A stretch of DNA of 64,000 bases, taken from assembly GCA_963623365.1 (NCBI GenBank), contig CAVFJY010000005.1, positions 1-64,000 of the forward strand, read 5' to 3'. How positions within the stretch are numbered: the stretch's first letter is position 1; the number at the start of each line of letters is the position of its first letter. Made by a program: the position numbers and the translations under genes. Below, piece after piece: positions 25,920-35,638 of this stretch. Below the pieces are notes generated by a model, which saw only the letters and a program-made list of their open reading frames with translations, searched no databases and had not been told where the DNA came from. The DNA comes from UBA2834 sp963623365. Lineage in GTDB: Bacteria > Patescibacteriota > Saccharimonadia > Saccharimonadales > Saccharimonadaceae.

Positions 25920-28538
25920 CTATTCCTCTTCTTCTTTCGGAATAATCCCTATCGATGCGACCGTATCGCCCTCATTCATCCGCATCACTCGCACACCTTG
26001 TGTTGCGCGACCGAGCGTCGGAATATCTTTTACTGCAACTCGAATTGCTTGTCCGCCCGTCGACATCATAATGATCTCTTTCGCTTCCGGATCAAGTGTA
26101 TGTACGGCTGCAATTGGCCCAGTCTTGGCGGTTACTGCTGCTACTTTTACGCCCACACCACCACGCTTATGCGGCGGGAAGTTTGTTGCGGCCGTCATCT
26201 TGCCATAACCCTTCGTCGAAATCACAATCAATTTTTGCGTCTTCGGATCCGACACCACGTCCATGCCGACTACCGTATCATTTGGCCGCAAGCGCACCCC
26301 GCGCACCCCGCGTGCTGCCCGCCCCATCGGTCGCACGTCTTTTTCATTAAAGCGTACTGCTTGTCCTGCCGACGTCGAAATAATTACATCATTCTCGCCC
26401 GTCGTCGCTCGCACCCAGCACAATTCATCGCCTTCATCCAACTTAATTGTAATTAAGCCGTTTGTTCGAATGTTCGCATAATCTTTCAAAGATGTTTTCT
26501 TAATTGTTCCCTTTGTTGTAGCCATGAAGAGATAGCCATTTTCTTCGCTCACTTCATTGCCCTGTTTAATTACTGCCGTAATTTTTTCTTCTGGATGCAA
26601 ATTCAGTAAGTTAACCGACGCCGTCCCCTTCGCAATTAATGACGATTGCGGGATTTCATAAGCCTTAATCCTAAAGATTCGTCCCTGATTTGTAAAGAAG
26701 AGTAAATAATCATGCGACGACGCTGTAATAATTGTATCAATCACATCCTCTTCTTTTGTCGTCATGCCGCGACGCCCCTTGCCGCCCCGATTTTGTTTCT
26801 TGAAATCGTTTTGCAATACTCGCTTCACATAGCCTTGTGCCGTTAATAGTACTACGCTATCTTCGTCTGGAATCAAATCCTCTTCCGCAAATTTACCTAG
26901 CTCATGATTGAAAATCTTACTGCGGCGCTTGTCGCCATATTTTTCTTTCATCGCCAGCAATTCTTCTTTTACCACATTCAAAATTGCTGCTTCCGACGCC
27001 AAAATCGCTTCCAACTTCGCAATCAATTCATGCAATTCTTTCAATTCATTTTCGATTTTGTCGCGTTCCAAGCCTTGCAAGCGTCGCAGCTGCATTGCCA
27101 GAATTGCCGCCGCTTGCACTTCCGATAAGCCAAAGCGCTCCATCAAACGTTTATCCGCATCGTCATACGATTCGCGAATTGTCTTAATCACTTCATCAAT
27201 ATGATCTAATGCAATTTTCAAACCTTCCAAAATATGCGCGCGCTCTTTGGCTTTATTCAAATCAAATTCCGTACGCCGACGAATCACTTTTTGGCGATGC
27301 TTAATAAATTCCGCCAAAATTTCTTTCAAACCCATCACTTTTGGTTGAATGCCATCTACCAGTGCCAACACATTGTAATGGAAAGTCGTCTGCAAACCCG
27401 TCAATTTATATAATTGATTCAAAATTTTCTTCGGGAAAGCGTCTTTCTTCAGTTCAACTACCACGCGAATTTTTCCGCGCGCCGATTCATCGCGTGCATC
27501 CGCGATATGGTCCAACTTTTTCGCCAGCACCAAATCGCGCACTTTCTCAATGAAGCCCTCCTTGCTCATGCCATACGGCACTTCCGTAATCACAATATTA
27601 AAACGGCCATTTTTACGTTCTTCGATATTCGCCACCGCTCGAATTGTCACCGAACCACGCCCCGTCGCATAAGCCTGCTTCATTGGCGCGCCACCATATA
27701 CTTCTGCGCCCGTCGGGAAATCTGGCCCCTTCACATGCTTCATTAATTCTCCCAGTGTGATGTCGGGATTATCAATTTGCGCTACTGTCGCATCCACGAC
27801 TTCGCTCAAATTATGCGGCGGAATATTCGTCGCCATACCGACCGCAATGCCCATCTGTCCATTCAATAGGATATTTGGCACCGCTGCTGGCAATACTACC
27901 GGCTCTTGCTCTGTGCCATCAAAGTTATCGCGGAAATCAACTGTATTTTTATCAATGTCCGACAACAATTCCGCACCCACTTTGTCCATCCGCGCTTCCG
28001 TATAGCGCGATGCGGCTGCCTCATCGCCGTCCATCGAACCAAAGTTACCCTGCCCCTCAACTAACGTATAACGCATTTTCCATGGCTGCGCCAAGTTCAC
28101 CATCGACTCATAAATCGACGAATCGCCGTGCGGATGGTACTTACCCATCACCTCACCAACGATACGCGCCGACTTTACGGTCGCATGCGGCGCCTTCCAG
28201 CCATTTTTATTCATTGCATACAAAATCCGGCGGTTTACTGGCTTCAGACCATCGCGTACATCTGGCAAAGCTCGATCAATCAATACCGACATCGAATAGC
28301 GCAGGAAACTATCTTCCATCACATTTTCGACTGTCAATTCTTCTACGCCATCTTCACTGCGATGTGCGGTTAGTCCTCCCACTTTTACATCCGCTTCGGC
28401 CGTTTCCGCTTCCACAGCATAATCGCCTAAAGTTTCATCGACGCCTTTATTGTCCGCCGCATCCGGCACGCCGCCAACTTTGCTTTTGTCTTGCGCATTT
28501 TCTTCTGGAGTTTCGTTTATATTCTTCTTTTCTGCCAT
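25920..28538 (-). CDS. gyrA: DNA gyrase subunit A
   Basis: Breakage-reunion subunit of gyrase. The 872 residues begin with an acidic extension of about 65 residues not seen in E. coli. The winged-helix core then follows (ENVMEDSFLRYSMSVLIDRA), the quinolone-region helix GKYHPHGDSSIYESM, the catalytic Tyr in ASRYTEARM near residue 179, and a C-terminal six-bladed beta-pinwheel with repeated GxxxRxxxxx-type strands. It lies 12 nt downstream of gyrB in the same operon. Confidence 0.96.
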   Translation of the reverse strand: MAEKKNINETPEENAQDKSKVGGVPDAADNKGVDETLGDYAVEAETAEADVKVGGLTAHRSEDGVEELTVENVMEDSFLRYSMSVLIDRALPDVRDGLKPVNRRILYAMNKNGWKAPHATVKSARIVGEVMGKYHPHGDSSIYESMVNLAQPWKMRYTLVEGQGNFGSMDGDEAAASRYTEARMDKVGAELLSDIDKNTVDFRDNFDGTEQEPVVLPAAVPNILLNGQMGIAVGMATNIPPHNLSEVVDATVAQIDNPDITLGELMKHVKGPDFPTGAEVYGGAPMKQAYATGRGSVTIRAVANIEERKNGRFNIVITEVPYGMSKEGFIEKVRDLVLAKKLDHIADARDESARGKIRVVVELKKDAFPKKILNQLYKLTGLQTTFHYNVLALVDGIQPKVMGLKEILAEFIKHRQKVIRRRTEFDLNKAKERAHILEGLKIALDHIDEVIKTIRESYDDADKRLMERFGLSEVQAAAILAMQLRRLQGLERDKIENELKELHELIAKLEAILASEAAILNVVKEELLAMKEKYGDKRRSKIFNHELGKFAEEDLIPDEDSVVLLTAQGYVKRVLQNDFKKQNRGGKGRRGMTTKEEDVIDTIITASSHDYLLFFTNQGRIFRIKAYEIPQSSLIAKGTASVNLLNLHPEEKITAVIKQGNEVSEENGYLFMATTKGTIKKTSLKDYANIRTNGLITIKLDEGDELCWVRATTGENDVIISTSAGQAVRFNEKDVRPMGRAARGVRGVRLRPNDTVVGMDVVSDPKTQKLIVISTKGYGKMTAATNFPPHKRGGVGVKVAAVTAKTGPIAAVHTLDPEAKEIIMMSTGGQAIRVAVKDIPTLGRATQGVRVMRMNEGDTVASIGIIPKEEEE

Positions 28539-28550
28539 AATCTATTCTCC

Positions 28551-30527
28551 TTAGAAATCCAAATCGTCCAAGTTAACTGTTGCCGCGCGCGACTGAATAA
28601 AGTTCTTTCTCAGCTCTGCTTCATTCCCCATCAACTTCGTGAAAATCGCATCCGCTTTTTCCGCATCTTCAATATTCACTCGAATCAAAGTACGGTTCTT
28701 TGGATTCATTGTCGTTTCCCACAACTGCGACGCGTCCATTTCGCCCAAACCCTTAAAGCGCTGCTGTGCCGTATAACCAGCTTGCTTAAAACGTTCGTCT
28801 TCTGGATTAATTTTCGTTCCCGCCGCTTTGCGCTCTTCAATTCGCTGCGTCAATGTTCGTTCCAGCGCTTCTTCGTTATAAATATATTCAATCTTACGTG
28901 TATTACCCGTACCTTTAATTAAGCCAAATAGTGGCGGCTTCGCCAAATATACATGTCCTGCTTTAATCACTTCCGGCATATAGCGGAAGAAGAATGTTAG
29001 CAACAAAGTCGAAATATGCGCACCATCCACATCTGCATCTGTCATAAACACAATCTTGTAATACCGCAAGCCATCAATATTAAAGGCATCACCAATACCA
29101 ACGCCCAGCGCTTTAATCAAAGACACCAATTCCGCGTTTGCATACATCTTATCTAAGCGTGCGCGTTCCGTATTCAAGACTTTACCTCGCAGTGGCAAAA
29201 TTGCCTGAATCTTGCTATCGCGCCCTTCCTTCGCCGAACCCGCCGCCGAATTACCCTCAACGATAAATAATTCACATTCTTTGCGGTCGCGCGACGAGCA
29301 ATCTGCCAATTTCGATGGCAAATTCAAGCCATCAAAAGCATTCTTGCGCAGAACATTATCTCGCGCCGCTCGTGCCGCTTTGCGTGCCCGCGCCGCCAGT
29401 GTCGCTTTCTGCACAATCGCCTTGCCAATGTCTGGATGTTCTTCCAAGTAATAAGCAAAATATTCGCTCATTACTTTATCGACATAACTCCGTACTTCTG
29501 GATTACCTAATTTATTTTTTGTCTGACCTTCAAATTGCGGATCTGGCAATTTCACCAAAATTACCGCCGCCAACCCTTCTTTAATATCATCGCCAGTCAA
29601 ATTTTCTTCTTTTTCTTTTAGCAAGCCATTTTTGCGCGCATAATCATTAATCGTCCGGTTCAGCGCCGTCCGAAAGCCCACCACATGCATTCCTCCGTCA
29701 GGCGTCAATACGTTGTTCGCAAATGGCCGCATCGTTTCTGTCAAACTGTCATTATATTGCACCGCAATTTCAACCATGCTGTCTTCAATTTGCTTTTCAA
29801 CATAGAAAATATCGCCCCCACCCAGTACTTCCTTGCCTTCATTCAAGCGTCGCACATAGCTTTTAATTCCGCCTTCAAAATAGAACGCATCACTCTTACC
29901 TGTGCGCTCATCATGCACTGTCGCCAAAATTCCTTTTGTCAAATAGGCTTGGTGGCGGAGGTAATTTACCACCCAGTCATAATCGAAAGTTACGGTTTCC
30001 TTAAAGATGGCTGGGTCAGGATAGAAGGTAATACTCGTACCGACTTTTTCGGTCTTGCCCACTACTTCTAGTGGCTTAACCGTCTTACCAGTCTCAAATT
30101 CAATGTGATTAATCTTGCCATCGCGGTATACTTCTGCAATCATTCGCGTCGATAAAGCGTTTACCACCGACGAGCCTACGCCGTGCAAACCTGATGACAC
30201 TTTATAACCACCGCCGCCAAATTTACCACCGGCATGCAACACCGTTAATACTGTTTCCAACGAAGACATCTTTGTCTTCGGGTGAATATCGACCGGAATA
30301 CCGCGACCATTATCATCCACCCGACATCCGCCATCGTTCAGCAAAGTCACTGTCACGCCCGTCGCATAACCTGCAATTGCCTCATCGATCGCATTATCCG
30401 CAATCTCTTTGATTAAGTGATGTAAGCCGTCATATCCAGTCGAGCCAATATACATCCCAGGACGTTTCCGTACTGGTTCGAGTCCCTCCAGAACCTGAAT
30501 TTCGGACGAGTTATACTCTTCAGCCAT
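28551..30527 (-). CDS. gyrB: DNA gyrase subunit B
   Basis: ATPase and Toprim subunit of gyrase, 658 residues. The GHKL ATPase has EIADNAIDEA and DDNGRGIPVDIHPKT, followed by HAGGKFGGGGYKVSSGLHGVG. The Toprim domain has VEGNSAAGSAKEGRD near residue 420 and MTDADVDGAH. The first Toprim motif is usually EGDSAGGSAKQGRD, so the Asp equivalent to E. coli 426 is Asn here. The C-terminal KGLGEMD...WETTMNP block is intact. The start is preceded by TTGAGG. Confidence 0.96.
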   Translation of the reverse strand: MAEEYNSSEIQVLEGLEPVRKRPGMYIGSTGYDGLHHLIKEIADNAIDEAIAGYATGVTVTLLNDGGCRVDDNGRGIPVDIHPKTKMSSLETVLTVLHAGGKFGGGGYKVSSGLHGVGSSVVNALSTRMIAEVYRDGKINHIEFETGKTVKPLEVVGKTEKVGTSITFYPDPAIFKETVTFDYDWVVNYLRHQAYLTKGILATVHDERTGKSDAFYFEGGIKSYVRRLNEGKEVLGGGDIFYVEKQIEDSMVEIAVQYNDSLTETMRPFANNVLTPDGGMHVVGFRTALNRTINDYARKNGLLKEKEENLTGDDIKEGLAAVILVKLPDPQFEGQTKNKLGNPEVRSYVDKVMSEYFAYYLEEHPDIGKAIVQKATLAARARKAARAARDNVLRKNAFDGLNLPSKLADCSSRDRKECELFIVEGNSAAGSAKEGRDSKIQAILPLRGKVLNTERARLDKMYANAELVSLIKALGVGIGDAFNIDGLRYYKIVFMTDADVDGAHISTLLLTFFFRYMPEVIKAGHVYLAKPPLFGLIKGTGNTRKIEYIYNEEALERTLTQRIEERKAAGTKINPEDERFKQAGYTAQQRFKGLGEMDASQLWETTMNPKNRTLIRVNIEDAEKADAIFTKLMGNEAELRKNFIQSRAATVNLDDLDF

Positions 30528-30628
30528 GAATACTTACCTCAACTTGATATTTAATACTCTAATATCTTACTATATCGTATCTAATAATTCAAGTTTTTGC
30601 CCCCTAAAATCGCTTCTAAGGCCTGTGT

Positions 30629-33600
30629 TTAGCGCCAACGCAGCACAACGCCATCTTCATCGTCTTTCGTGGCTCTCATGCCGCCTGACGCGGTCGTTTG
30701 CGTCGCCACTACTTGTGTCGTTGCCATCGCCTGTGTCGGCGCCTGCGTTTGTCTTACCGTTTGCGCTATTTGTGACGTCGGCGTCGCCACTACTCTTTGT
30801 GCCACGCTTGACTGCACTGCTGACTGCGCCGTCGGTCGCACTATTCGTCGTTTATTCGGATCATGTTGAATGCGAATCATCGTTGTATCCGTCGGTGCTG
30901 GCGCATTTGTAATCTGCGTCGCAGCTTGCGTCGCCATCGACGCACTTTGTACTGGTACTGCTGCTACGACTCGTGGCGCTGTTGGCGCCAAATTCGCTTG
31001 CGCTCGCGCCGCATTCTGTACTGCTGCTGCCGCCCAAATCGAGCCATTCGGATTTGCCAACATCTGATCGACCGCCGCAATTTTAACCTCATCCGCTTGC
31101 ACATTTCCCACCATCGTCGCTTTTTTCGGCTTAATCATTGGCGCCACTTTGCCTGCTTTATCCGCCGAGCTATTTGCCACCTTTTGCGCCACCGTCGGAA
31201 TTACCGCCATTCCAGGCCGCGACGTTGCATCTGCCAAATTCTCCACGGCAGGCAACACTGCTTGCGGTGTCGCCACTTTTTGAATTGCCGATGCCTTCAC
31301 TTCTTCGCGCGCCTGCTTTTCCAGCTTCGCCTTCTTTTCCAACCACGAATCCAAGAAATTCTTCTTTGGCTTCTCTACCACTGGCGCCACCATGTTGCCC
31401 ATTCGCGCATCCATCACTGCTGGTGCTGACTTTTTCACCGGTTCTTCATCTGTCGCCGCCAGACGTTTATCAATTTCCGCTTCCACTTCCGCGCGCGGTC
31501 GCCCATAGCGCGACAAAGCATATTCCCGCATCCGCACCATCAGTTCATCATTCGACTCGCCTAGTGGCGGCAATAATTTCAAAGTAAACGGCGATGTCGG
31601 CAAATCAAACATCAATACCGTCGTTACCGCCGCATAGTTCGGAATTTTATGCAAATCTTCCGCATTAAAGACCGGCTTAAAGGCTTTCTCCATCAACTCT
31701 GCATCCGTCACGCCAATCCGCCCACAAATAATCGTACCCACGTTTCCCAAAATCGCCTCGCGAATCTTGTCCGTTAGCTGCGTCATAAACTGGTTCGCCA
31801 ACACCAAATTCAAACGATATTTGCGTGCCTCCGACAGAATCGATTCAAAGCTCTCTGTCGCAAAGTTCTGAAACTCATCCACGAACAAACAAAAGTCCAC
31901 CCGGTCATCTTCCAATGTATCCGCTCGACTCATCGCTGCTGCTTGGAACTTCATCACAAAAATCATACCCAACAATTTTGCATTCAGCTCGCCCGTTTTC
32001 CCCTTCGACAAATTCACTAGCAAAATCTTCTTATTGTCCATGATTTCGCGGATATTAAAGCCCGACTTTGGCTGCCCCAAAATATTTCGCATCATTTTAT
32101 TCGACAAGAATGGTCCCCACTTCGACACAAACCAGCTCGTCACTTCGCCCGCATCATTCGATTTCTGTGATGCTGGAAACTCTTTCGTCCAATAATCATA
32201 AACCGTCTTATCGGTTACATATTTCAATTTCGATTTCACAAATTCCGGATCAATAAAACAACGCGGGATGTCAATAAATGTACCACCCTCCGGATCACTC
32301 ATCAGTAGCAGTGCCGCATTTCTAAACATATGCTGCGCACGTGGCCCAAAAATCCCTTGATTTCCAGGGTCATACAAGGACGTCAGCATATTAATTCCTT
32401 CCTGCACGATGAAGTCCTTCTGGTCTTCATTCTGGAATTCAAACATGTTCATCCCAACCGGATTATCCAAATTGCCAGGCTCAAACAAAATCACATCGTC
32501 CATTCGCTCTGGCGGCACTTTCGATAAAATTGTCTCGACCGCATCACCGTGCGGATCAATAAAAGCAAACCCTCGCCCATCACACATGTCTTGATAAGCC
32601 AAATTCGTCAACAGTACCGATTTACCCATACCCGTAGCACCAATCACATAAGTATGGCGGCGTCGGTCTTTTTCGCTCAACCGAATCGTCTTTTTCTCGC
32701 CACGGAATTCATTTACGCCCAGCACTAAGCCTTCTTCAACCAATTTCGCTGGCCCATCCACCTGTTTCGTCGACTGTCGCTCCACTTGCGAAGTCGGGAT
32801 CGCATTCTGTGCCGGCAAATGAAATACCGATGCCATTTCCACACTATTCAGCACCATGTCTTTGCGCTGTTGCGGGAAAATTCGCAAAATATAATCCCGT
32901 GCCAAGCTCTCGCTGCTCTTCAATGCATCATATTGAAAACCATTATAATTTTGCGCATCAAATTGCGAGAATACCGATACCACGCCGCTTAGCACCGCCT
33001 CCGAGCGTGCTTTCGATTCACTACTCGATACAACTCGGATTAAACATTCAAAACCAGGATTTTTCGTCTTCTCTTCGATTTTGCCAATTTCTTCTTGCTG
33101 TAAATTCGTCAGCGCATTCTCGTCGTCATATTTATCATGTAAATCTGGTGGTCGCCATAATGCCTGCATCACATCACCAATTAAATTCGTGATGCTATAC
33201 AAAATTTTTCCAAAAAATGTCGACGCGTTATTTAATTTCTTCCCGTCTTTTATTTTTTGTACTCGCTCGAGTGATTTTCTTGTCCACAAACCATCCGTCG
33301 GCCGGAACATAATTTGCAGCCCCACGCCATCGCCTTTTTTCGCGACCGACAACGCGTTAATCAAAGCCAAGCTCGCATCTCGTTTCGTATCTTCATAGGT
33401 CGCAATCGGATACCAATACTCTTTGCGCGTCCGCAGTTCGCCGCCTACCACCGCATCAATTTTCCCAATTTCGCTAAAGAAATTCGGGTCCGCCACCTCT
33501 TCTAGCCGCGCCGTTGGGTATGCCGCCGTAATTGCCTGCTTTACGATCTCTGTTAATACCGCTGGTACGACCGCATAATAATTAATAAAGCCATTGTGCG

Positions 33601-33910
33601 CCACGATCTCAAAACTAATATGTCGCTGCCCGTACAATTTCCCCTTCAGACCTTTCTTCAGCGTCGACGAAATAATACTATACATCACCTGCGCCTCCGA
33701 CACCTGCTCGTCAATCACGTCGCGCTCATCACGCCCACCAGCTTGGATATCATCCGTACTCGGCGGCAAATGAATCAACATTGGCACCATCTTCAATGCT
33801 CGTTCGTAATTCTTTCGCTCGCGCTTCACGCCCGCAAAAATCTTCCACGCCACAAACAGTGCCACGATTCCAGCGATAATTCCTACAACTACTAGCGTCG
33901 TTCGATCCAT
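30629..33910 (-). CDS. TraG/VirD4-like membrane ATPase with disordered tail
   Basis: A 1093-residue protein. One N-terminal transmembrane helix (TLVVVGIIAGIVALFVAWKI) is followed by a large N-terminal domain. The motor domain has Walker A IGATGMGKSVLL near 423, IDPHGDAVETIL, and Walker B FCLFVDEFQNF near 673. These are the features of HerA/TraG-type ATPases that couple or pump DNA or protein at membranes. Residues from about 800 on are low-complexity, rich in Ala, Gln, Val and Thr. No other secretion gene adjoins it, so the machine it serves is unknown. Its start overlaps the upstream stop (TAATG). Confidence 0.8.
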   Translation of the reverse strand: MDRTTLVVVGIIAGIVALFVAWKIFAGVKRERKNYERALKMVPMLIHLPPSTDDIQAGGRDERDVIDEQVSEAQVMYSIISSTLKKGLKGKLYGQRHISFEIVAHNGFINYYAVVPAVLTEIVKQAITAAYPTARLEEVADPNFFSEIGKIDAVVGGELRTRKEYWYPIATYEDTKRDASLALINALSVAKKGDGVGLQIMFRPTDGLWTRKSLERVQKIKDGKKLNNASTFFGKILYSITNLIGDVMQALWRPPDLHDKYDDENALTNLQQEEIGKIEEKTKNPGFECLIRVVSSSESKARSEAVLSGVVSVFSQFDAQNYNGFQYDALKSSESLARDYILRIFPQQRKDMVLNSVEMASVFHLPAQNAIPTSQVERQSTKQVDGPAKLVEEGLVLGVNEFRGEKKTIRLSEKDRRRHTYVIGATGMGKSVLLTNLAYQDMCDGRGFAFIDPHGDAVETILSKVPPERMDDVILFEPGNLDNPVGMNMFEFQNEDQKDFIVQEGINMLTSLYDPGNQGIFGPRAQHMFRNAALLLMSDPEGGTFIDIPRCFIDPEFVKSKLKYVTDKTVYDYWTKEFPASQKSNDAGEVTSWFVSKWGPFLSNKMMRNILGQPKSGFNIREIMDNKKILLVNLSKGKTGELNAKLLGMIFVMKFQAAAMSRADTLEDDRVDFCLFVDEFQNFATESFESILSEARKYRLNLVLANQFMTQLTDKIREAILGNVGTIICGRIGVTDAELMEKAFKPVFNAEDLHKIPNYAAVTTVLMFDLPTSPFTLKLLPPLGESNDELMVRMREYALSRYGRPRAEVEAEIDKRLAATDEEPVKKSAPAVMDARMGNMVAPVVEKPKKNFLDSWLEKKAKLEKQAREEVKASAIQKVATPQAVLPAVENLADATSRPGMAVIPTVAQKVANSSADKAGKVAPMIKPKKATMVGNVQADEVKIAAVDQMLANPNGSIWAAAAVQNAARAQANLAPTAPRVVAAVPVQSASMATQAATQITNAPAPTDTTMIRIQHDPNKRRIVRPTAQSAVQSSVAQRVVATPTSQIAQTVRQTQAPTQAMATTQVVATQTTASGGMRATKDDEDGVVLRWR

Positions 33911-34383
33911 TACATTCTACCGCTCAGACCATCGCCTTTTTTTCGATTAAACGCCTTACTCATCATATCCCAGCGCGCAACATCCAACTCTGTCACCAAG
34001 CGGTGCGGATCCTTGCGGTCACGTTCAATAATCTTCGTCACTGCACGCATATATGCCTTCGGTAAATTCTCTGCATCTCGATGAATCTCAATCGCCCCCA
34101 GCTCTGCTTGCACTTCTTCTGCCGCTTGCTCGTCAGCATTTTTTGTCGCTACAGGCGTCGCCGCCGGCATTGCCTGCATTTGCTGTTCTGCCGCTTTCTC
34201 GCCCCCTGCTGCCTCCGCATTTTCCGCCAATTCCGGCGGCAATTCCATCTTTGGTTTCAAATCTTCGCGTCGGTTCACAAATTCCTGAAAATCTGACACT
34301 TCCCCCATTGGCGCTACCGTTTCAGGCGAGCCAAAAACTGGCCCTTTTTCCGAACTACCCCCACCAGCGCCCATATTATCCAT
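33910..34383 (-). CDS. Unknown protein coupled to TraG-like ATPase
   Basis: A 157-residue soluble protein. The N-terminal 90 residues are low-complexity (Gly, Ala, Glu, Pro). The C-terminal part EIHRDAENLPKAYMRAVTKI looks like a small folded helical domain. It overlaps the ATPase gene by TAATG, so the two are probably produced together. TGA-TACAAT lies 7 nt before the ATG. Function unknown. Confidence 0.6.
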   Translation of the reverse strand: MDNMGAGGGSSEKGPVFGSPETVAPMGEVSDFQEFVNRREDLKPKMELPPELAENAEAAGGEKAAEQQMQAMPAATPVATKNADEQAAEEVQAELGAIEIHRDAENLPKAYMRAVTKIIERDRKDPHRLVTELDVARWDMMSKAFNRKKGDGLSGRM

Positions 34384-34390
34384 AAGCTTT

Positions 34391-34399
34391 ATTGTATCA
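34391..34399 (-). promoter_or_regulatory. Leaderless-type promoter of the ATPase operon
   Basis: TGA-TACAAT, AAAGCTT (7 nt), then ATG at 34383. Confidence 0.55.
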
Positions 34400-34762
34400 T
34401 AATATATTGCGCGACACCAAGAAGCACATCAGTATTTCTACCGCCAAAATCACCGCAATTTTTAGCCCCACACTCCCCATAACCGAGCCACACATCAACC
34501 ACAAAATTGGTGCCAGCGCTACCACTAGCCCATAATAATAACTTTTCTTCTTAATATTGCCTGATTTTGTCTTGTCGATTTTTGCCCGTAATGTAAAAAA
34601 GAGCCTGCACATCGACACTGCAAGCCCCAAAAAAAGAACATAGCACATTGTAAAAAATACTAAAACACCGACCGGGCCCACTTCACTCGGTGAAAATAAG
34701 AACATCATTGCGACTAAGAAAGCAAATGCTATCGCACTCAAAACCAGCAGCAGTTTATCCAT
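34397..34762 (-). CDS. Four-helix membrane protein of unknown function
   Basis: A 121-residue protein with four hydrophobic segments: LLVLSAIAFAFLVAMMFLF, VGVLVFFTMCYVLFLGLAV, YYGLVVALAPILWLMCGS and IAVILAVEILMCFLVS. A basic KIDKTKSGNIKKKS loop lies in the middle. No family recognised. Predicted leaderless with TGT-TATAAT 6 nt before the ATG. Confidence 0.6.
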   Translation of the reverse strand: MDKLLLVLSAIAFAFLVAMMFLFSPSEVGPVGVLVFFTMCYVLFLGLAVSMCRLFFTLRAKIDKTKSGNIKKKSYYYGLVVALAPILWLMCGSVMGSVGLKIAVILAVEILMCFLVSRNIL

Positions 34763-34768
34763 AAGCGC

Positions 34769-34777
34769 ATTATAACA
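34769..34777 (-). promoter_or_regulatory. Leaderless-type promoter
   Basis: TGT-TATAAT, GCGCTT, then ATG at 34762. Confidence 0.6.
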
Positions 34778-34849
34778 CAGCGCGTGCTCTACGCTCCTAC
34801 TCTGCTCTATCGAAAAACTCGCCTCGTCGTTTCTGCCACGACCGCCTCA

Positions 34850-35285
34850 CTGCCAAAAATAGCCTTTCCTTTCCCCACAAGCATTTATCTTGAAGCTAAG
34901 GTAGAGGAGCTTATCTGGCAAATATATACATTACTTATAGCCACAAGCTGATTCTCTACGCTTAGCTTTGATTGACCGCCTCTCGTATAGAGAGGCATAG
35001 TCCCTGCAAGATCGTCTTACTTCTCTTTTTCTTTGGGTATCAATGTACTAGATGTTGTCTGACCTTGCGCGCTCTACGCTCCTCATCTCGCGATGAGTTT
35101 TGGCGGAGCTTAGCTTACTCCTAGGTGTAATTTATGGCTAGTAGTAAGCATTCACTGCGCCAACTAACCTTTCTTTAAGTCTTCACTTTTACTCACTCCT
35201 TTTTGTTTTTATGTTTTTTGTTGATTTTTGTTACATCCGCTCGTTCGCGGTATCTGTTTGTGCATTTTTATTTTTGTTCAGGCAC
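34850..35285 (-). ncRNA. Candidate large structured RNA
   Basis: No credible open frame, but strong secondary structure on the minus strand. CTCATC-GCGA-GATGAG is a GNRA-capped stem (about 35095-35110). GCCTCTC-TATAC-GAGAGGC is near 34980-35000. A long stem pairs AAAGCTAAGCGTAGAG (34960s) with CTCTACCTTAGCTTC (34890s). GGAG/CTCC arms lie near 35120. A strong promoter at 35292-35320 drives it. The 3' end is not defined. It could be a known large RNA class that I cannot recognise by eye, or a new one. Confidence 0.5.
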
Positions 35286-35291
35286 ATTCTC

Positions 35292-35320
35292 ACTATAGCA
35301 AAGCTTTACTCAAAAGTCAA
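35292..35320 (-). promoter_or_regulatory. Promoter of the structured RNA
   Basis: TTGACT (35320-35315), a 17-nt spacer and TGC-TATAGT (35297-35292). Confidence 0.65.
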
Positions 35321-35341
35321 TAATTTTATTGCTCGAAAAAC

Positions 35342-35358
35342 ATTGTACTTTTTACAAC
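35342..35358. promoter_or_regulatory. Operator-like palindrome A
   Basis: ATTGTA-N5-TACAAC, one mismatch to the GTTGTA-N5-TACAAC pattern. It sits 22 nt upstream of the -35 of the structured RNA. Confidence 0.45.
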
Positions 35359-35398
35359 ATATAGCCCTTTTACAGATATTCTCTTCCGTCGCCACACC

Positions 35399-35415
35399 GT
35401 TGTAATCTTTACAAC
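35399..35415. promoter_or_regulatory. Operator-like palindrome B
   Basis: Perfect GTTGTA-N5-TACAAC, between the two divergent RNA promoters. Confidence 0.5.
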
Positions 35416-35567
35416 ATACGCCTGCGCCATTATTTTTTTCAAATATTGCCTGTGCATCATTATTTTTCACTTGATCGATGTTTCGATGCGACCGTTTTTT
35501 CGTAATTCTCTTGCATTTCATTATCATTTTTCGCCCCGCCCACTCTGTTAAATTACTCGTCAAAATT

Positions 35568-35584
35568 GTTGCAAAAAATACAAC
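35568..35584. promoter_or_regulatory. Operator-like palindrome C
   Basis: GTTGCA-N5-TACAAC, one mismatch, 19 nt upstream of the small RNA 2 promoter. Confidence 0.45.
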
Positions 35585-35603
35585 ATTTTTTATGTTTTTT
35601 CTA

Positions 35604-35632
35604 TTGACACAAGCATTTTATTAAAATATTAT
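35604..35632 (+). promoter_or_regulatory. Promoter of small RNA 2
   Basis: TTGACA (35604-35609), a 17-nt spacer and TATTAT (35627-35632). Confidence 0.75.
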
Positions 35633-35638
35633 AGAGAT

